The notes below the pieces were generated by a model. It was given only the letters and a program-made list of their open reading frames with translations. It made no database searches and was not told the origin of the DNA. The position numbers and the translations under genes are program-made. From assembly GCA_016584495.1 (NCBI GenBank), contig WAID01000003.1, positions 6,652,501 to 6,716,500 of the forward strand: 64,000 nucleotides of DNA, in the 5' to 3' direction. The stretch comes from Celoporthe dispersa. Taxonomy: Eukaryota; Ascomycota; Sordariomycetes; Diaporthales; Cryphonectriaceae. Shown piece after piece: positions 11,358 to 24,170 of this stretch; position 1 is the first letter of the stretch; every line of letters starts with the position of its first letter.

Positions 11358-13016
11358 TCAGGAGAATCCAAAGACTCTCTTCAGCTGGTCCTGAAACGTC
11401 GATGGCCTCTTCCGCGAGCTCTCACCCGCTTCATCTGCACCAGCATGGAAGCTGCTAGAGGAAGACTTCGCGTGGTTGAGATGACCTCCACAAGCATTGT
11501 CTGCATGATAGTGAGACCCTGTCTGGCTAGATGCTGATCTCTGGGCGGCCGACAATAGTCCGACAGCACTGTGCTGGGGCATCATAGAGAACGTCAAGCA
11601 ACCTTCATCGTTGCTCTCGTCCACAGTCCTTCGGCTGCTCTCCAAAGAAGTATTTGATAACAATGGATGGTTGTCGGCGCGTTTCAGAAGAGGCGAAACA
11701 ACTTTCGGGTGATGCTCGTTGGCCGCTTGCGGTGGCGATTGGATGGACACGGCAGACGATCTGACGCCACTTGGAATGGAAACACCGTATCTCTCCAGAT
11801 ACCCAGCAGACTCGGATGGTGACTGGGTTCTATTCCTGAGGAACGAGACAGACGACAGCGGGCCTCGCGGGTTATTGTCGAAGCGGACGTGCCTGGAACG
11901 ACCTGCACCAAGCCTGGTGTACGACGGTCGCTGAACAGGTTCTTCCGCGATCAGGGTGAAAGGACGGGATTTCTGAATAGGTGCATGCGTAGGTGTATAG
12001 ATGAGAGAATTTGGTCGTACGGGAACGGTGTGTGGAGGGACTGGTGGCGGCGATGAGTCCTGTCCGTCGGTGTCTGAGCTGACAGGCTTGGCCTTAGGAC
12101 TGGAGAGGAGACTGTCAAGGACAGATACAGACTGCTCGGAGCAGCCCCGTTCATTCTGCCTATAGCTGGGGAGATACTGCATCCATTTGGGAATGGGCTT
12201 CGTGGGGCTGCCTCTGAAAGCAGGCTCGCCAAGGGGATCGTGCGAGGAGACGTAGATGGGAGATGGTAGGCGTTGAATTTCTCCAGCAGCTCGCCGAGGT
12301 GAATTGCAACGGCCAGCAACCGTTGTATGCTGGTCTTCGTGCTTCGCCTCCCATCTCCGCCGCGACAATCCGCCGTCAAATCCCTCAATTCTCCCCAGGG
12401 CCATAGGAATCAAATGTTCGTCGCCCGTCGAGCCAGTCCCGGCATCCTCGACACACTTGGTACAAAGTGGGATCTCGTCGATCTCCTTGCCCTTGCTTTT
12501 TCCAGGTATGTCACCAGCTGTCTGCCCTTGATCATCGGCTAAGAGATCTTCAACTTTTACACCTTGCACAATTCTTTTGTCCCCACACATCAAGCACCCA
12601 TAGCATGCTCTGTGCCAGAAACACCAGCCTAGGCTCACGCACTCATCGCCACGGAACACGATTTCCCCACACACCTAGCACACAGCGAGATCGAGTAGCG
12701 CGCTGTAGCAAGTCTGACAGGCGAGGCGAGCGCGGCGGCCGACAACCCTGCTGGGCGTGAGGGCGGAGTCGTGAGGGTGCCAGCAGAACGTGCAGAGAAA
12801 GGTAGTCGGGTGCGCGGGAGGTGAAGAGGCTAAAAACTTAGGAGATGGAGAGGCGTGGGGTTCCTGGTGACGGCAGTGAGCATTGCAGTTTGCCTGGTGC
12901 TGAGGCGGGCGTTCGTCCGTTTTGGTGTGAGTCTGAGACTGGGAACGTATGAATGTGCTGGAAGCAAGGGTTGAGTCTGGTAGCGCTGGTGTTTGAGGTA
13001 TCATCGTGGTTCTCAT
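11358..13016 (-). CDS. LIM-domain protein, in-frame TAG in the zinc finger
   Basis: The frame is continuous from 13016 to 11358 except for one TAG at 12677-12675. Before it is FLCTFCWHP ... LACQTCYSALLDLAVC; after it VCGEIVFRGDECVSLGW, then CFWHRACYGCLMCGDK. The stop sits exactly between the two cysteines of a C-x2-C pair, where fungal relatives as I recall them carry tryptophan (TGG). The remaining ligands (HRAC, C-x2-C, later PLCTKC) fit LIM zinc fingers. The 400-residue C-terminal part is Ser/Pro-rich and unstructured. LIM proteins act as cytoskeletal or signalling adaptors; the precise role here is unknown. The start at 13016 is the first ATG of the frame before the finger and is not certain. 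A single G-to-A change or a consensus error explains the stop. Confidence 0.7.
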
Positions 13017-14005
13017 TAGGATGGTGGTATCGCGGTGGCAGGTTGGCCATATTAATCCAGGCTGGCCACGAGGAACAGGCTAATGCTGTGGAGAGTCTGA
13101 GCGAATGTGCGATGAATTCATAAACGACTGTGGAGGACCGCAAGGCCAAGTTCACGCTATTGGTGACTTCTTGGGGCGAGTGGCCTTTGTTGATCAAGAG
13201 AAAGGTCCATGCTTGAGGATATTTACAGTCTCTTGCGGGTATGACTTGTGCTTCATTCGCAGTCGTGACTGCCACGGCACACCGCATTCGAAAAGTGGAA
13301 GGAGGGGCAGGAGAGAGACAGTCTGCATCGACGCTTTGGTGCGCCCATCGTAGAGTCTCAAATCATGTAATACATGCAATAAACCAGTAAGCTTGAGGCA
13401 CCAAATATTGCCTTTTTGATTTCGGTTTTGCATTTACAGTCATACATACGCCATGGTGGTCTTGCGTGATCCTCTTCCCCAACAGGCATGAGAAGCCATC
13501 ATCAATTCCGGATCCATCTGCCTTTTCTCCTGAAACTCCCTCGTCATCCTTGTAATCTCACAAAAACTCCATGTTAATTGCAAGCTCCATCCTGAGTGCT
13601 GACCAAACGCCTCAAACGATCATTGACTTGCTCAAATGCAACCCAGGGCCCTGGATCTTAAGAAGCGCCAAGGAAAAGCAAGACAAATATGGTGGGGAGC
13701 GAAAAGATCACTCGCCCGCAGCTCTTGCTGGGCCTCACAACATACAAGGCGTTGCATATGTCACGCCCTGGCATTTACCTGTAGGAAGCATACAGCCACG
13801 AAGATTGTAAGAGCCGTGATGCAATGCCCAAAAGCTTCCGGCACGATCCCAAGAAAACAAAAAGGAGGGGGTGGGGAGGTTGAGAGCTCTCAATGAGTCA
13901 AAGTCATCGCTTGGAGCCTTGCTAATCAATGAAACAAAAATCAACGAAGCAGATCTGGCGTCCTTGGGCGTGAGCCCTTTCCAGGCCTGGCGCAGTGCTT
14001 CTGTA
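13017..14005. other. intergenic, no supported gene
   Basis: The stretch separates the 5' end of the LIM gene and the 3' end of the 14-16 kb gene, both on the minus strand. Short frames at 13571-13896 (+) have no recognisable features and are treated as chance. Confidence 0.5.
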
Positions 14006-16201
14006 TCACTTGCGCAGCTTCGGCTGCGCCAGGTAAGCCAATCGGCTCATGCTGATACCCGTCGTCTTTCGCACACTACCGGGAGTAGCGGGAGCGGCGG
14101 GGATTCTCGACTTGGTGGGTGACTTCTTCAGAGTTTTGCTGGGGCTTCTGAAAGGGCTGTCTCTCTGTGCACCGGCCAGCCGAGGTGCCATCAGAGCCTC
14201 GCCTTCAGGGACAGCGGCATTCTTTTGCTTCTTGGCGGCGCGCTCTGCAGCCTCTCGCTCTTCTTCCTGCTCGTCATCCTCGACGCGATATCGCTTCTTG
14301 CTCGATACGCCGTGGGAGAAGGCCTTCGGGTCGAAAGAGCGCTGCATGTAGGGCGGCACGTTCTCCTTGCCGTGGAGGTCGCTCGTCTTGGTAATGTCAG
14401 CGGAGGGAAAAGCACCAGGCATAGGTGGCATGATGGAGGAGCGGACATGACGAACACTGGCCTGTCCATACTTGGCGCCGAAACCCTCAGGTGACTTGCT
14501 GTCGAAGCTGATAGTATGATCACTGCGGAATGTGAAGGTTCCAGGCACGGCCACAGGCGCCTGCATTGAGCTGCCAGACGAGGTCTCGGCAGCCATCGAA
14601 GCAGGCTCTGTCGGGGTGGGCAATTCCGACAGGGAACAGACCCCAGACAGGTTAGGATACGAGATAGCATCACCTGCGGCACCCTCCATGGCCGTGTCCA
14701 GGGATGGGTAATTGACCACGTTGTTGCTTGCTTTGGACCGGGGGATGCCAGACTTGACCGGGGACGGGGAGTTCTGCGCCAAAGCTGCGTGCTTAGGTGC
14801 GGGAGTGAAATCCCCACGCTGAGCCATCCTCTTCCCTGGAGTCGTAAAGGGAGCAGGGGGAAGCTCGTTCTTCCCACGAACAGGGGCAGGCGTCTGAGAA
14901 GCTCCCACGGTCGACTTCAAAATGCCGGATTTCGATGATGTGGCCGGAGTCTTGTGCTTAGCCAAGAAAGACCTGACTCTAGCAGACAGACTTGCGCTTC
15001 GCACTTTGGCTGGGGCATCCTCTGATTGAACATGCGTCGAGTGCCCAGCATTCATTTCGGTGATGGTCACAGACTTCTTGATGGGACTAAAAGAGACTTT
15101 GGAAGGGGTTTTGAGCGCAGATCGCAGGGCCGAAGACTTTGTGGAGGCGGCACGGGCGAGGGATGACTGGGTAGGCGACATCAAGTGCGCAAGCGTCTTA
15201 GCGTGAGGAACACCCCGAGAACCCTTGCCAGGCGTCTTTGGTCGAGGGATGTTACTGCCATCTCGAGAAACAGGGCGGTTCGTGGAAGCATCGTCTTCCA
15301 CGTGCTGTTTCGCTCTCTTTGCGGGCGATCCGGTGTCCTTGCCTGGAGTGTGAATCTTCTTGGACGATTTGGACGAGGAGAGCTTGGCTGGCGTCTTGAT
15401 CTGGGGGGGCTCGATGTCGTCAAGATTAGCCTTGGATTGGGAGCGCTTGATGCCCTTGCTGCTGGTGGCGGCTGGGGTGGCGCGACCTGGCATGGTGCGG
15501 AATGCAGAAGGGTGATTTGCAATAGAATCCATCTTCTTAAACTCGGCCATGTGGATCTCAGAGTACCGACCAGCCTTCCCCTTTGGCTGGGCAATCTTGC
15601 GTGTGTTGACCTGCTCATCCTGCAGACGCTCTTGGTCACGCTTGGCAGCGAGCTCGGCCTTGATCTTGGCTGCCTCCACGCGTATCTCATTCATCATGCA
15701 CTGGGCCTCGGGGCCGAGAGCTGAGTCCGCAGCACTGACATTGTCGCGGTTGAACTGGAAGCTGAAGGGTGAGGATGGCACGTTGGATTTGGAGGGTGTA
15801 GACTGGTGGGGACCAATGCCTGGCGCCGAGGGGTTCTTAGGCTTGATATCGGTGAACCCGAGGCGCAGGGCAGATGATGGAGCTGTCATAGTGCTGGTGT
15901 GGGCTTTGGAGGGGTGCATTTCGGACATGGGCGGTTTGATCATGGTGGCGGTCGAGGGAGTTTGGGGAGGCTGAGCTGGGGAAGAGATGCCGGGAGGACT
16001 GGGATTCTGGACGGTGTCGTTGACTGGGCTGTTCTCTCGCTCGGTGACAGGCTCGAGGTCAACGGCTGGCGTCTTCTTAGAGGCCTGTCACGCGTTGTGA
16101 TGGCGGTGAGCGACGTGATCATGGCGTCAAACTCTCAAAAGGGCCCTTTGTTTACTTACCTTGGCGCCCCCGGCCAGTCGAGCAGATCGACGACGAGCCA
16201 T
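14006..16201 (-). CDS. Ser/Pro/Lys-rich nuclear-type protein with KVSF and KEN motifs
   Basis: Exon 1 is 16201-16160 (MARRRSARLAGGAK) and exon 2 is 16084-14006, with a 75-base GTAAGT...CAG intron, for about 706 residues. The short first exon was chosen because it supplies a start in a good context and joins in phase to ASKKTPAVDLEPVTE. The protein is basic and mostly disordered, with many TP and SP sites and several KTP blocks. A coiled-coil-like stretch (EIRVEAAKIKAELAAKRDQE) lies in the N-terminal third. LKTPSKVSFSPIKK holds a K-V-x-F PP1-docking-type motif, and GKENVPP holds a KEN box. The C-terminus ends SRLAYLAQPKLRK. These features suggest a cell-cycle or chromatin-associated protein, but I do not recognise a named family. 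Confidence 0.8.
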
Positions 16202-17281
16202 GACGGCTGGTATTCAGGGTGTATTGGATGGTCTGAGATCAAGCGGCGTTGAGAAAATCAAGGACTTAAAGCGGCTGTTGACTTTCGTAGGAATGATGTG
16301 GGTGGTTAAGGCCTGGAGCGAGTGAGTGGTATGACGTTGGCGTTGGTGGTGGAAAGAATGAAAGCGCGGTCTGGAGTCGGTTGCGCAGCAGGAAATGTAA
16401 ACAAAAACAGCTGACCCAAGCTTGCTGGGTCCATAAATAGTGTAAGCCTAGATCCTAATTTGTGGGGCAGGGGTCACTTACTAATACGGCTGTGGTCAAC
16501 AACCCTGCAAGCCGACTTCAACCACATTACTCGACCCTGTACCAAGATGAAGGTGACATGTCTTGACTTGGTGGCATTCACTTGGACTCAGAATTACGGG
16601 AAAATAAACCGACATTATATTCTCCTGATCATTGTCACAATGATCAGATCTGCCATGTTCCATGCATGTTCCATGTTTGCTGTTCCCACCCCAGCAGCCA
16701 GCCCCCTCTCTATCATGCTTCTTCCTCTTACCATGAGGAATGTTCCTTTGGAAAAAATCATCATACATGTCTCTCTCATATCAATCTACAGAGTTGGCTT
16801 CCTGTTTAGTGCCCTCATCTTTGAACCAAGTCTTCAAGTGGCTAAGATCAGTCAGAACTGGCGTCTCGCAATGACGGTTCTCAGTAGAGTCGGGATGGTT
16901 GCCCTACATCAGAACACCGCTATTTGAAGCCAGCACTTTGGCATGTGTCCTAGTGGGACCGTAATTATCATGTGCTTCAGCCTCTCAAGGTTCGCTTGCA
17001 CGCCATGACTGGGTTTTCATGTTCGAGGTCTAGCAATACATACATCCCTACGTACATGTCGCGACATCCCTGCAGCCCTCTCTATCAAGATTGAACGTAG
17101 CATCGAAATGATGTTCTTGAGTTTGTCTGCAGCATTGAGCGTCTTCGAGCAGTATTGAACATCAAGCGTAGCACTTGGCATAGCCTGCTGATGCACAGCA
17201 CCACAGAGTTTGGATATAAAGTCGACGAAATTTAGGTAATCCTGTAGGCTGACTGTTGGGCATTTAAAAACTTAGTACAAG
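16202..17281. other. intergenic, no supported gene
   Basis: The first 250 bases are likely promoter for the 14-16 kb gene. A 155-codon frame at 16460-16927 (+) is hydrophobic in part but has no family resemblance and no supporting context, so it is not called. Confidence 0.5.
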
Positions 17282-17705
17282 AAAGGAAGGGGGAGCAAGA
17301 GTTCGGCCGTGAGACACGAGCTCACGACCTACATCTCTCTCTGTTGTTGTTGTTAGTACATCGGTGGGGGTTGTTTAGAAGTTTGCCCCGGCTCCTGTCG
17401 TCGAGTGCCCAAATTTCATTCCATCAATTGGTGGGTTGTTTGGAAGTTTGCCCCCAGCTCCCGTCGTCGAGTTCCCCAAATTCCATTCCATCATAGTGGG
17501 GTTGGTTGGGAGTTGGCCCCAGCTCCCGCCGTCGAGAGTTCGTCCGATGGTTGATAGCGAGGGGTTGGTTGGAAGTTGGCCCCAGCTCCCGTCGTCGAGA
17601 AATCTCCAAAATTCGTTTGTTCTGGCGCGATTCGAACCCAGGGCTGGCCGTGTTGATTTTATTGAAATGGAAGTCCACGTGAATGACCGTTGAGCTGCCC
17701 AGTCG
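17282..17705 (-). repeat. tRNA-derived SINE-like element with 65-bp tandem repeats
   Basis: Reading the minus strand, a D-arm/A-box-like sequence (GGGCAGCTCAACGG, 17700-17687) is followed about 50 bases on by a B-box-like GGGTTCGAATC (17639-17629), the arrangement of an RNA polymerase III tRNA promoter. Downstream come four imperfect copies of a unit containing CGACGACGGGAGCTGGGGC, with its CTCGACGAC edge at 17599, 17536, 17471 and 17405 (spacing 63, 65 and 66). A second degenerate T-arm-like stretch is at 17334-17308. The sequence does not fold as a functional tRNA. The call is a retroposed, tRNA-headed repeat; copies elsewhere in the genome would be needed to prove it. Confidence 0.5.
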
Positions 17706-20700
17706 ATGGGTGACTGTTTCAAATTACAATTTGAACTATAACCCTGACTGACCCCCCAAACAGTAAACCTCTTCGGCGTGGCATCTGCTGGCAGACACCC
17801 ATAGGCCTGGTTACCATCGTGACTGCTCACTGCCATTTTCAAGAGCACTACTGCTATCCATATACCCTCGAGGGCTTTTGAACCTGCCAGAGGCCCCGCC
17901 ACAGCTCATCTGTGATGGTGACCCCCAACCAAGCACTTCACGATCCATTTTCAGTTATTTATATTAAGTGAATTTTAAATAGGTGCAATGTGGTCGTTAA
18001 CCAACATACCTCAGCATCGTTGTCACATCGATGCGAGCAGCATGCCTCCCCGGCCTCGTCTTCACATCCTCATCGGTCTGTCTTTCTCGTAGAGCCGGCA
18101 TTCAGCTCATCACTAGCATTTTCCTCCTCAAGACAACTTGCATGACAATCCAGAAGAGTGCAGAGTGTTCGCACCAGGGAATTTCCACCTTGTCATTGCC
18201 ACCCACTGTGATTGTCATTTCTCTTCTCCTCAAGCGGCAGCTTGATTCCCACCCGTCATGCCTCCTGGCGTCTCTGTATGCTAATTGGTCGCGTGACGAG
18301 AAGACTACAAAGAACAGATGAAGAAGCAAGTATTGCCTTAAATACCATCGTCAACTCGACAATAGAAACGATCTAGACAGCTCAGGGGCAAGCACAAGCA
18401 TGCACCTCTAAGAAGAAATCAGTCCCAAGACGTGGAGGCTCTAGTTGACAGGACAGTCTTCCAGGTCCACGACATGATGCTCTTCGAATCGTCAGTGCTA
18501 AAGCAGCAGCTTGAATTGGAATACTATAATGTCAGCGGTGCGCAAAACAACACTTGTCAATTGTTGCTCACGTATTCGGTAGCCTTGGCAACAGCCTTGT
18601 CTGATGCTGTAGATGCTTGACCGACTGCGTGCTTGGGACAGTGAAAGCTGGTCCCAGAGTTTTTTTTGGTTTTTTTTGCTGGACACTCTCCGATATAACG
18701 TGTGTTCTCGCCCTCCTAGGCCCGGCCTGAAGAGCGATCGCAGTTCTTTGCTCTGACCGAGATATACGGACGAGTAACACACAGCTAGGTCCCAACCGAG
18801 AAAATGCCTGGTAGCGCACGCTGGACTATACTGTTGGCAGGGCTAGCTATGTAGGAAGAAGGCGGAACCAAGGTTGGATTGTCACGAGATGTTGGCAAGC
18901 ATTTGAAGACTTTCCTCACTGAATCGCGATTCAGAGTTAGATCAATCGTTAGGCAGAAGAACAACATGAAGCCTCAACATACAGTAGTACTAGAAATTGA
19001 CCCTTTCTAATCCTACTGCTGCCTACTGACAGCCCCCCCCCGGGACACAGACTGTGTCCCACAAGACGATTTGATAGTCGCTCAAAGTATGACAGCTGGA
19101 TGGCGATCGTGATTACTAGTGGATGGCGCTGCCTGTGCCACAATTCGCAAGGTAAATGTAAAGGCGATAGATGCGCTAGAAGTCTTCTGGAACGCAATAA
19201 TTGTATCGCCACGGTAGCCTCCTCTTAACCCCTCCCCGACACTGGGTGTGTCCAGAGGGATCTACTACTACTAGTATGCTCCGGGACCGGCCAAGCAAGG
19301 TGCATAACATAGTCCCTCTGCAGCTGTTGTGCACGCCGGCCTGCATCCTGTGGCGCATGTCACGCACCACCGGTCCTGCCTCTGGTAGGCGGGCCATCTG
19401 TCTCCGTACAGCGTGCTGCATAATAGCACAGCACGATAATGCGCCAGGGGGGGTCGTAGTCATGCGGCTCGGGCTGCAGGCGGTGCGGGGCCTTCTGCAC
19501 GGCTAGCCACGTTTAGGCGCATGGCAGATCTGGAGCGAGTCCCTGCCTCTAGATCTGCCGATGACTTGGCTGTGTCTAGGTGGAGGGCGGCGGGCTGCTG
19601 AAGACGCGGGGTACCCGTCTTTTCTCGACGAGGCGCACGCAGCTGATGCCACTTGGGACCTACTCTGTATGTACATGGCCCAGGACGTTTGGGATGTTGG
19701 GATTTGGCAAGTTCGAGGGGTCCAGACTGATGGATCCCGCGCCAATTGGTCGAGGCTGGACTTACCGGAGGAGGCATAGCCCAGAACGCTAGCATCGATC
19801 ACCCTACTATAGTAGAGCTACTGCCGTAGCCTGCCAGTCTGCTGCTGAGGACCTGAGAGTGCCCCACCAGTGCTCACACCCCCAGAGCCCCAGGGCCTGA
19901 GGTTGCAGCCCCCCCTGAGGAGCCCCCCTTTCCCCCGATGAGGAGACCACCCCTGAAGACCATCCCGACCTCCGAGGAGATGCACCACCCGCAGCAGTTG
20001 AACATGGCGGAGTGAGGAGAACACACCTTTACCAGGTGCCCATCCCGGGCTTCGCTCGCAACAAGCAGCCAGCCCACGGCACTTGCACAAATCCAGTCAC
20101 CGAGGGGCAAAGCCCATCCAGCGGCTGGGGAGGGGTAAGGCAGTGGAGCGCGCATCTGGGCGAGGAGACAGTGACCGCATCGTGCCTCTGAGCACCTTTG
20201 GAGGACGGTGCAGCTTGGCATCTAGCCCCGGCGGCGCAGGCCTCGCACGATGTGTGTTGGACACCAGTGACTGGACGATGCCACAGCAACTATGGTACGT
20301 CGAGTAGCGACCTTCTCCTCCTAGGGACCACATCGCGGCGCTGGCCTTGAGGGGGGGCTGGTCACGGGCCACGGCTCACGAACCACTTCCAGCTGGCGAC
20401 TGGATCATAGCCATGACCATGGATGGACAGACCGCTCCGTCGGGGTAGCTCATCAGGCTGGGCCGGGGGCCGCAGGGCCAACACGATGGGCTGGGGCCAC
20501 AGCACGCTATGTATGCAATACTGAAGCTACTGGTCGCGACATCTTGTCTCTCGCGCACATGAGCCTCGACGATGGCGTCTCGACAGGCAGTGGCGCGAGG
20601 CTTGCAAGGAGAAACCCTTGGTAAAATATAGACTCGGGTGTTTCTAGTAAGACGATGTTCGTCTCATCCCACCCACGGAGACGGACCGACTGATCAGCAT

Positions 20701-23700
20701 GCCAGCATGCAAATGCCAGCCATGCCTGCTCCAGGATGGTCGCTGCGGTCCTTGGCCCAGTCCCCTACGCTGTGACGACGGGGAAATACCTGACCCGCAA
20801 GTATCTTTCTCTGGGCGCAGACCCTCTCTCACCTTGGCTCCCCCCCCTGCAGGCTGTCAACAACAAAAAAACAAAAACCTCTTTGGAGCCCTGATTCCTT
20901 CTAGCGGACGCTTGCCCGCAAAAAAAAAGCCTTCTCAAGGTGGCCGCTTGCGGAATGTTCCTTCCTGGTCGTGGCTGAGCAAACTCCCCACCGATATCGC
21001 TGTTCAGACCCACGTCGGGTCTGGGCTTACTCCTTCCTACCTTCAATCTCCAGAACAACAAACAAAATTTTCTCGCCGACAGCACAACCTTGCATAGTAC
21101 TTTTCATGTATACAAAGACGAGTCGCATGTGATATTCATGATCCCATAGGGCTCATCAGCTTGTGGAATGCAATTGTCGATGTGAGTTGACGAATTGCCT
21201 TGAGGACTGCAGGCCGCGACTAGGGCACCTGCACCTTTGCGATGACGGACCCGCGTCGCCGTTCATCGGCGACCTCCGACTTATACCGTAGTACGAACCA
21301 TAGTAGTTCGTTGTAACCTGCCATTCAGACACCGACCCTGGCAGCCTGGTTCCGGATCGAGCACACTGCAGAAGTCGTTCCTCCCAAGAACTCACTCACA
21401 CAAAGTACAGCGCCGCTGAACTCAGATCACCTAACAGTCACACGATGACGTCAAACCCGCCCAGGACAACAAATGAGCTTCTGCTTGTTTGAACGATGGC
21501 CGAGGCTCATTGGGCGCGACTCGCGGGGTCGGGTCCCTCATCAAATACCGAAGATCGAGGGCCACAGACGGAGATGAGTTCCTGAGATGAGAGACGAGAG
21601 ATGTGGTGCTGGGCCTTTGGACAACGTCACGCCTAGGACGACACTCATTCATCTTAACCTGTGTGGATGAGAGAACACATACGTGATCAACCTCATTAGT
21701 GTCCAGAACAGAAGGGATGCCCGCCTCGAATAATCACGCAGAACCCACAGCCCCGTATTCTCTCCAGCCAAGAGATCAGTTCCCATCCATTACTACGCTG
21801 CAAAGCGCCCCCCACCCCGCTCCTTCAATGGTTGCGGACCTCATCGACAATGCAGCCCTGGAAGAACTGGCTCCTCGATTCAGGGGGAGTGCATTGACGC
21901 CTCGTCTCTTAGAGCTGCTTCCTGCTGCACCTGCTGTTGCAGCTCGACATACTAGACACAGCGAGATCCGAGGGGTTGGACTGCATCCTTTGTAACTGGC
22001 GCACCAATGTCTTGATGGATGTGACAGCGATGATCGCATCGGGTGACGAGAGGCAAAAAGCACTGACTAAGAGCAGTCTCGATACTGGTCGGGGTCTGCA
22101 GACAAGCCCAGCTCCAAGGAGCAGCAAGCTACAAGCCTGAGAGCACTCGCCCTACAACAGAAACAACGCAATGGTAGGACCGTAGACCGATCGATCGGCA
22201 GACCAACGAACGACATGAACCGTCATTCTCGCTTGGGATGTCATGCAGCCATGTTATAGTTCCTCGAAGAGACTATAGGAGGGAGGACTGATGGTAGATT
22301 TACAGCGCCACGGTGGTGCAACCTGGAGAGGTGGCAGGTCTGCAGCAATCCGAATTGTCGACGCCGCAGGGGACTTGCACCACAAGTACCGACCGACTCG
22401 AGCACGAGCGAAAAACCCGCCCGCCCCAAATTTTTACAGACTCCGCTCGCAAGGCCTTCGTCCTGGATGGTCCTCCTTGACTTATTGGCAAGTTTCGCGT
22501 GGTCTCTCGACAAAATTTTTCGCTCGTGTTGGGTCATTCCTGAGTCTTGCTCTCGTCCAAAAAGGCAACCTCCAGGTCATTCCAGAAGGCAAAGCACCCA
22601 ACATCACAGAAGCGCAGAGACGTCGTGCCGCCAAACGAGCCTCACCGGAGACAGCGAAGCCGCCTCGAGACACACCCCTTCCGGAAGTTCCAGCGGCCAT
22701 CTCCTGCGGCCGAGGTCTGGTCCGGCCAACGATTCATCGTCTGCCAAGTCAGTGCCCTCAGGTCACCTGCCGCGGAGGCGGGACCAGCCACCACATCGCC
22801 AGGCCCTGGACTGCAGGATCACGAATAGTCAAGAGACTCATTTTCCGGCGAACCGCGTGGAAGGATCCAATCCGAGGCGAGAGAGAGGAGAATCGAATTT
22901 CGGAGGGGCGGGAAGCCATTAACCATTCTTGAGACTACCTGGGTCTTGGGTCACAATCCAGCCTTCGTCGACACCACCTGGCAGAACTGGCCATAACACG
23001 CCCGAGTTATCAACTCTGCGCAAACCGACTTACTGGTCAGCAGGGCTCAAGGCGACTTTTATACCCGACGGCCAACTCGTTCCGCTCGACTCAGCACCTA
23101 GTGGACCGTTGCAAAGATTTGGTCAACGTTACCTAAAAAAAGTCCACTCTGCAATCAGAAGGTCGAGACCTGTCTTAGCAGGTGACGGGCAGTCACGCGC
23201 TGTGAGGGGACCCCTACAGGAGTAAGGACCCCCCAGCAAACGCTGCGTCGGCTGCGGAAGTTGGTGACCAGGCCTATTTTTTCTTTTTTTCCTTTTTTTT
23301 ATTATTCCCTGGCTGCGACGTTAGCCCTGGCAGGCATTGCGTTCCGACCTCGTTCCCCCACAACGATTGTCCCGACGATCCATTTCAATTACGTATAAAC
23401 CGGCGGCCGTCTGCCTTTTCTTTACACACACAAACTCTGCGCCCTGTCACCGTCAATTTGCTTATCTCTAGGCCGTCCAAGATTGACCTCGACAATCTAT
23501 CACCCGCGACCACGCTCTGATCCTGCAGCCGCCTGATCTCCCTGCCATCCCCGGTAAGGACCCGCCTATCCTGTATGTCAATCAGGGACGAGTGCCACTG
23601 CGAGGCCCAAACTGCCGGGTATGCAGCTGCCCTGCGGCAAGGCCTGGTGCCCTGATTGGCGCCACCCCCAGATTGTCCCTGAAACTTCCCCGGACCGTAT

Positions 23701-24170
23701 CACTGATCGGGCATTTTTACCCCCAGCTTTCCGGGACGTTGACAACCGCTGCGAGCCTATCTACAATCCTCAGCCCTATCTCGTCTCTCAGAGATAACGG
23801 CGCGCCTCGCTGTAGGCCACGCAGCCAGTGGCAGTCTCTGGTCACTGACAGGCCTGTCAATCCACCCCCAGTCGTTCCGGGTAGCTGGTAGACAGGTTCT
23901 CGGTTAGATCCGGCGCACACCCGCCCCCAGAAGAAGGACGAAGGAGAAGGAGACGGAGAAGAAGAAGAAGAAGAGGAGGAAGAGGAAGGGGTCAGCAGTT
24001 GCAGCCAACGTATCTACCACAGGTGATTATCGGTGTGCCTATCGGCCGCCTCTGCGCTGCCAGCTCGGGCGGACGAGGAGGTTTCCTACTATACGTAGTA
24101 CAGGAATTGTGTGGCGCTTTGCCGCCCCTCTGCGGCAAACGGCTCCACCACCACCACTACTGAAGGGGTA
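17706..24170. other. gene-poor block, no supported gene
   Basis: About 6.4 kb without a gene I can defend. From 19000 to 21100 the sequence is G/C-rich with many stops in all frames, as expected of old, decayed repeat or duplicated DNA. Around 21699-22140 (+) two adjacent frames read protein-like (one contains LDILDTARSEGLDCILCNW) and may be the tail of a lost regulator, but no motif fixes a family. From 23280 on, T-rich and CT/GA-rich tracts and short upstream frames resemble the long 5' leader of the bZIP gene starting at 24171. Confidence 0.5.

Noticed and set aside
16460..16927. 155-codon frame on the + strand
   Set aside because: No recognisable domain, no supporting start context and no splice structure; its composition matches non-coding flanks.
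17590..17705. Functional tRNA gene on the minus strand
   Set aside because: A-box and B-box-like motifs exist, but the T-stem and acceptor stem do not pair, so a tRNA-derived repeat is a better description.
22291..22932. 213-codon frame on the + strand
   Set aside because: Overlapping frames of similar length occur on both strands and none has a domain; likely chance in G/C-rich DNA.
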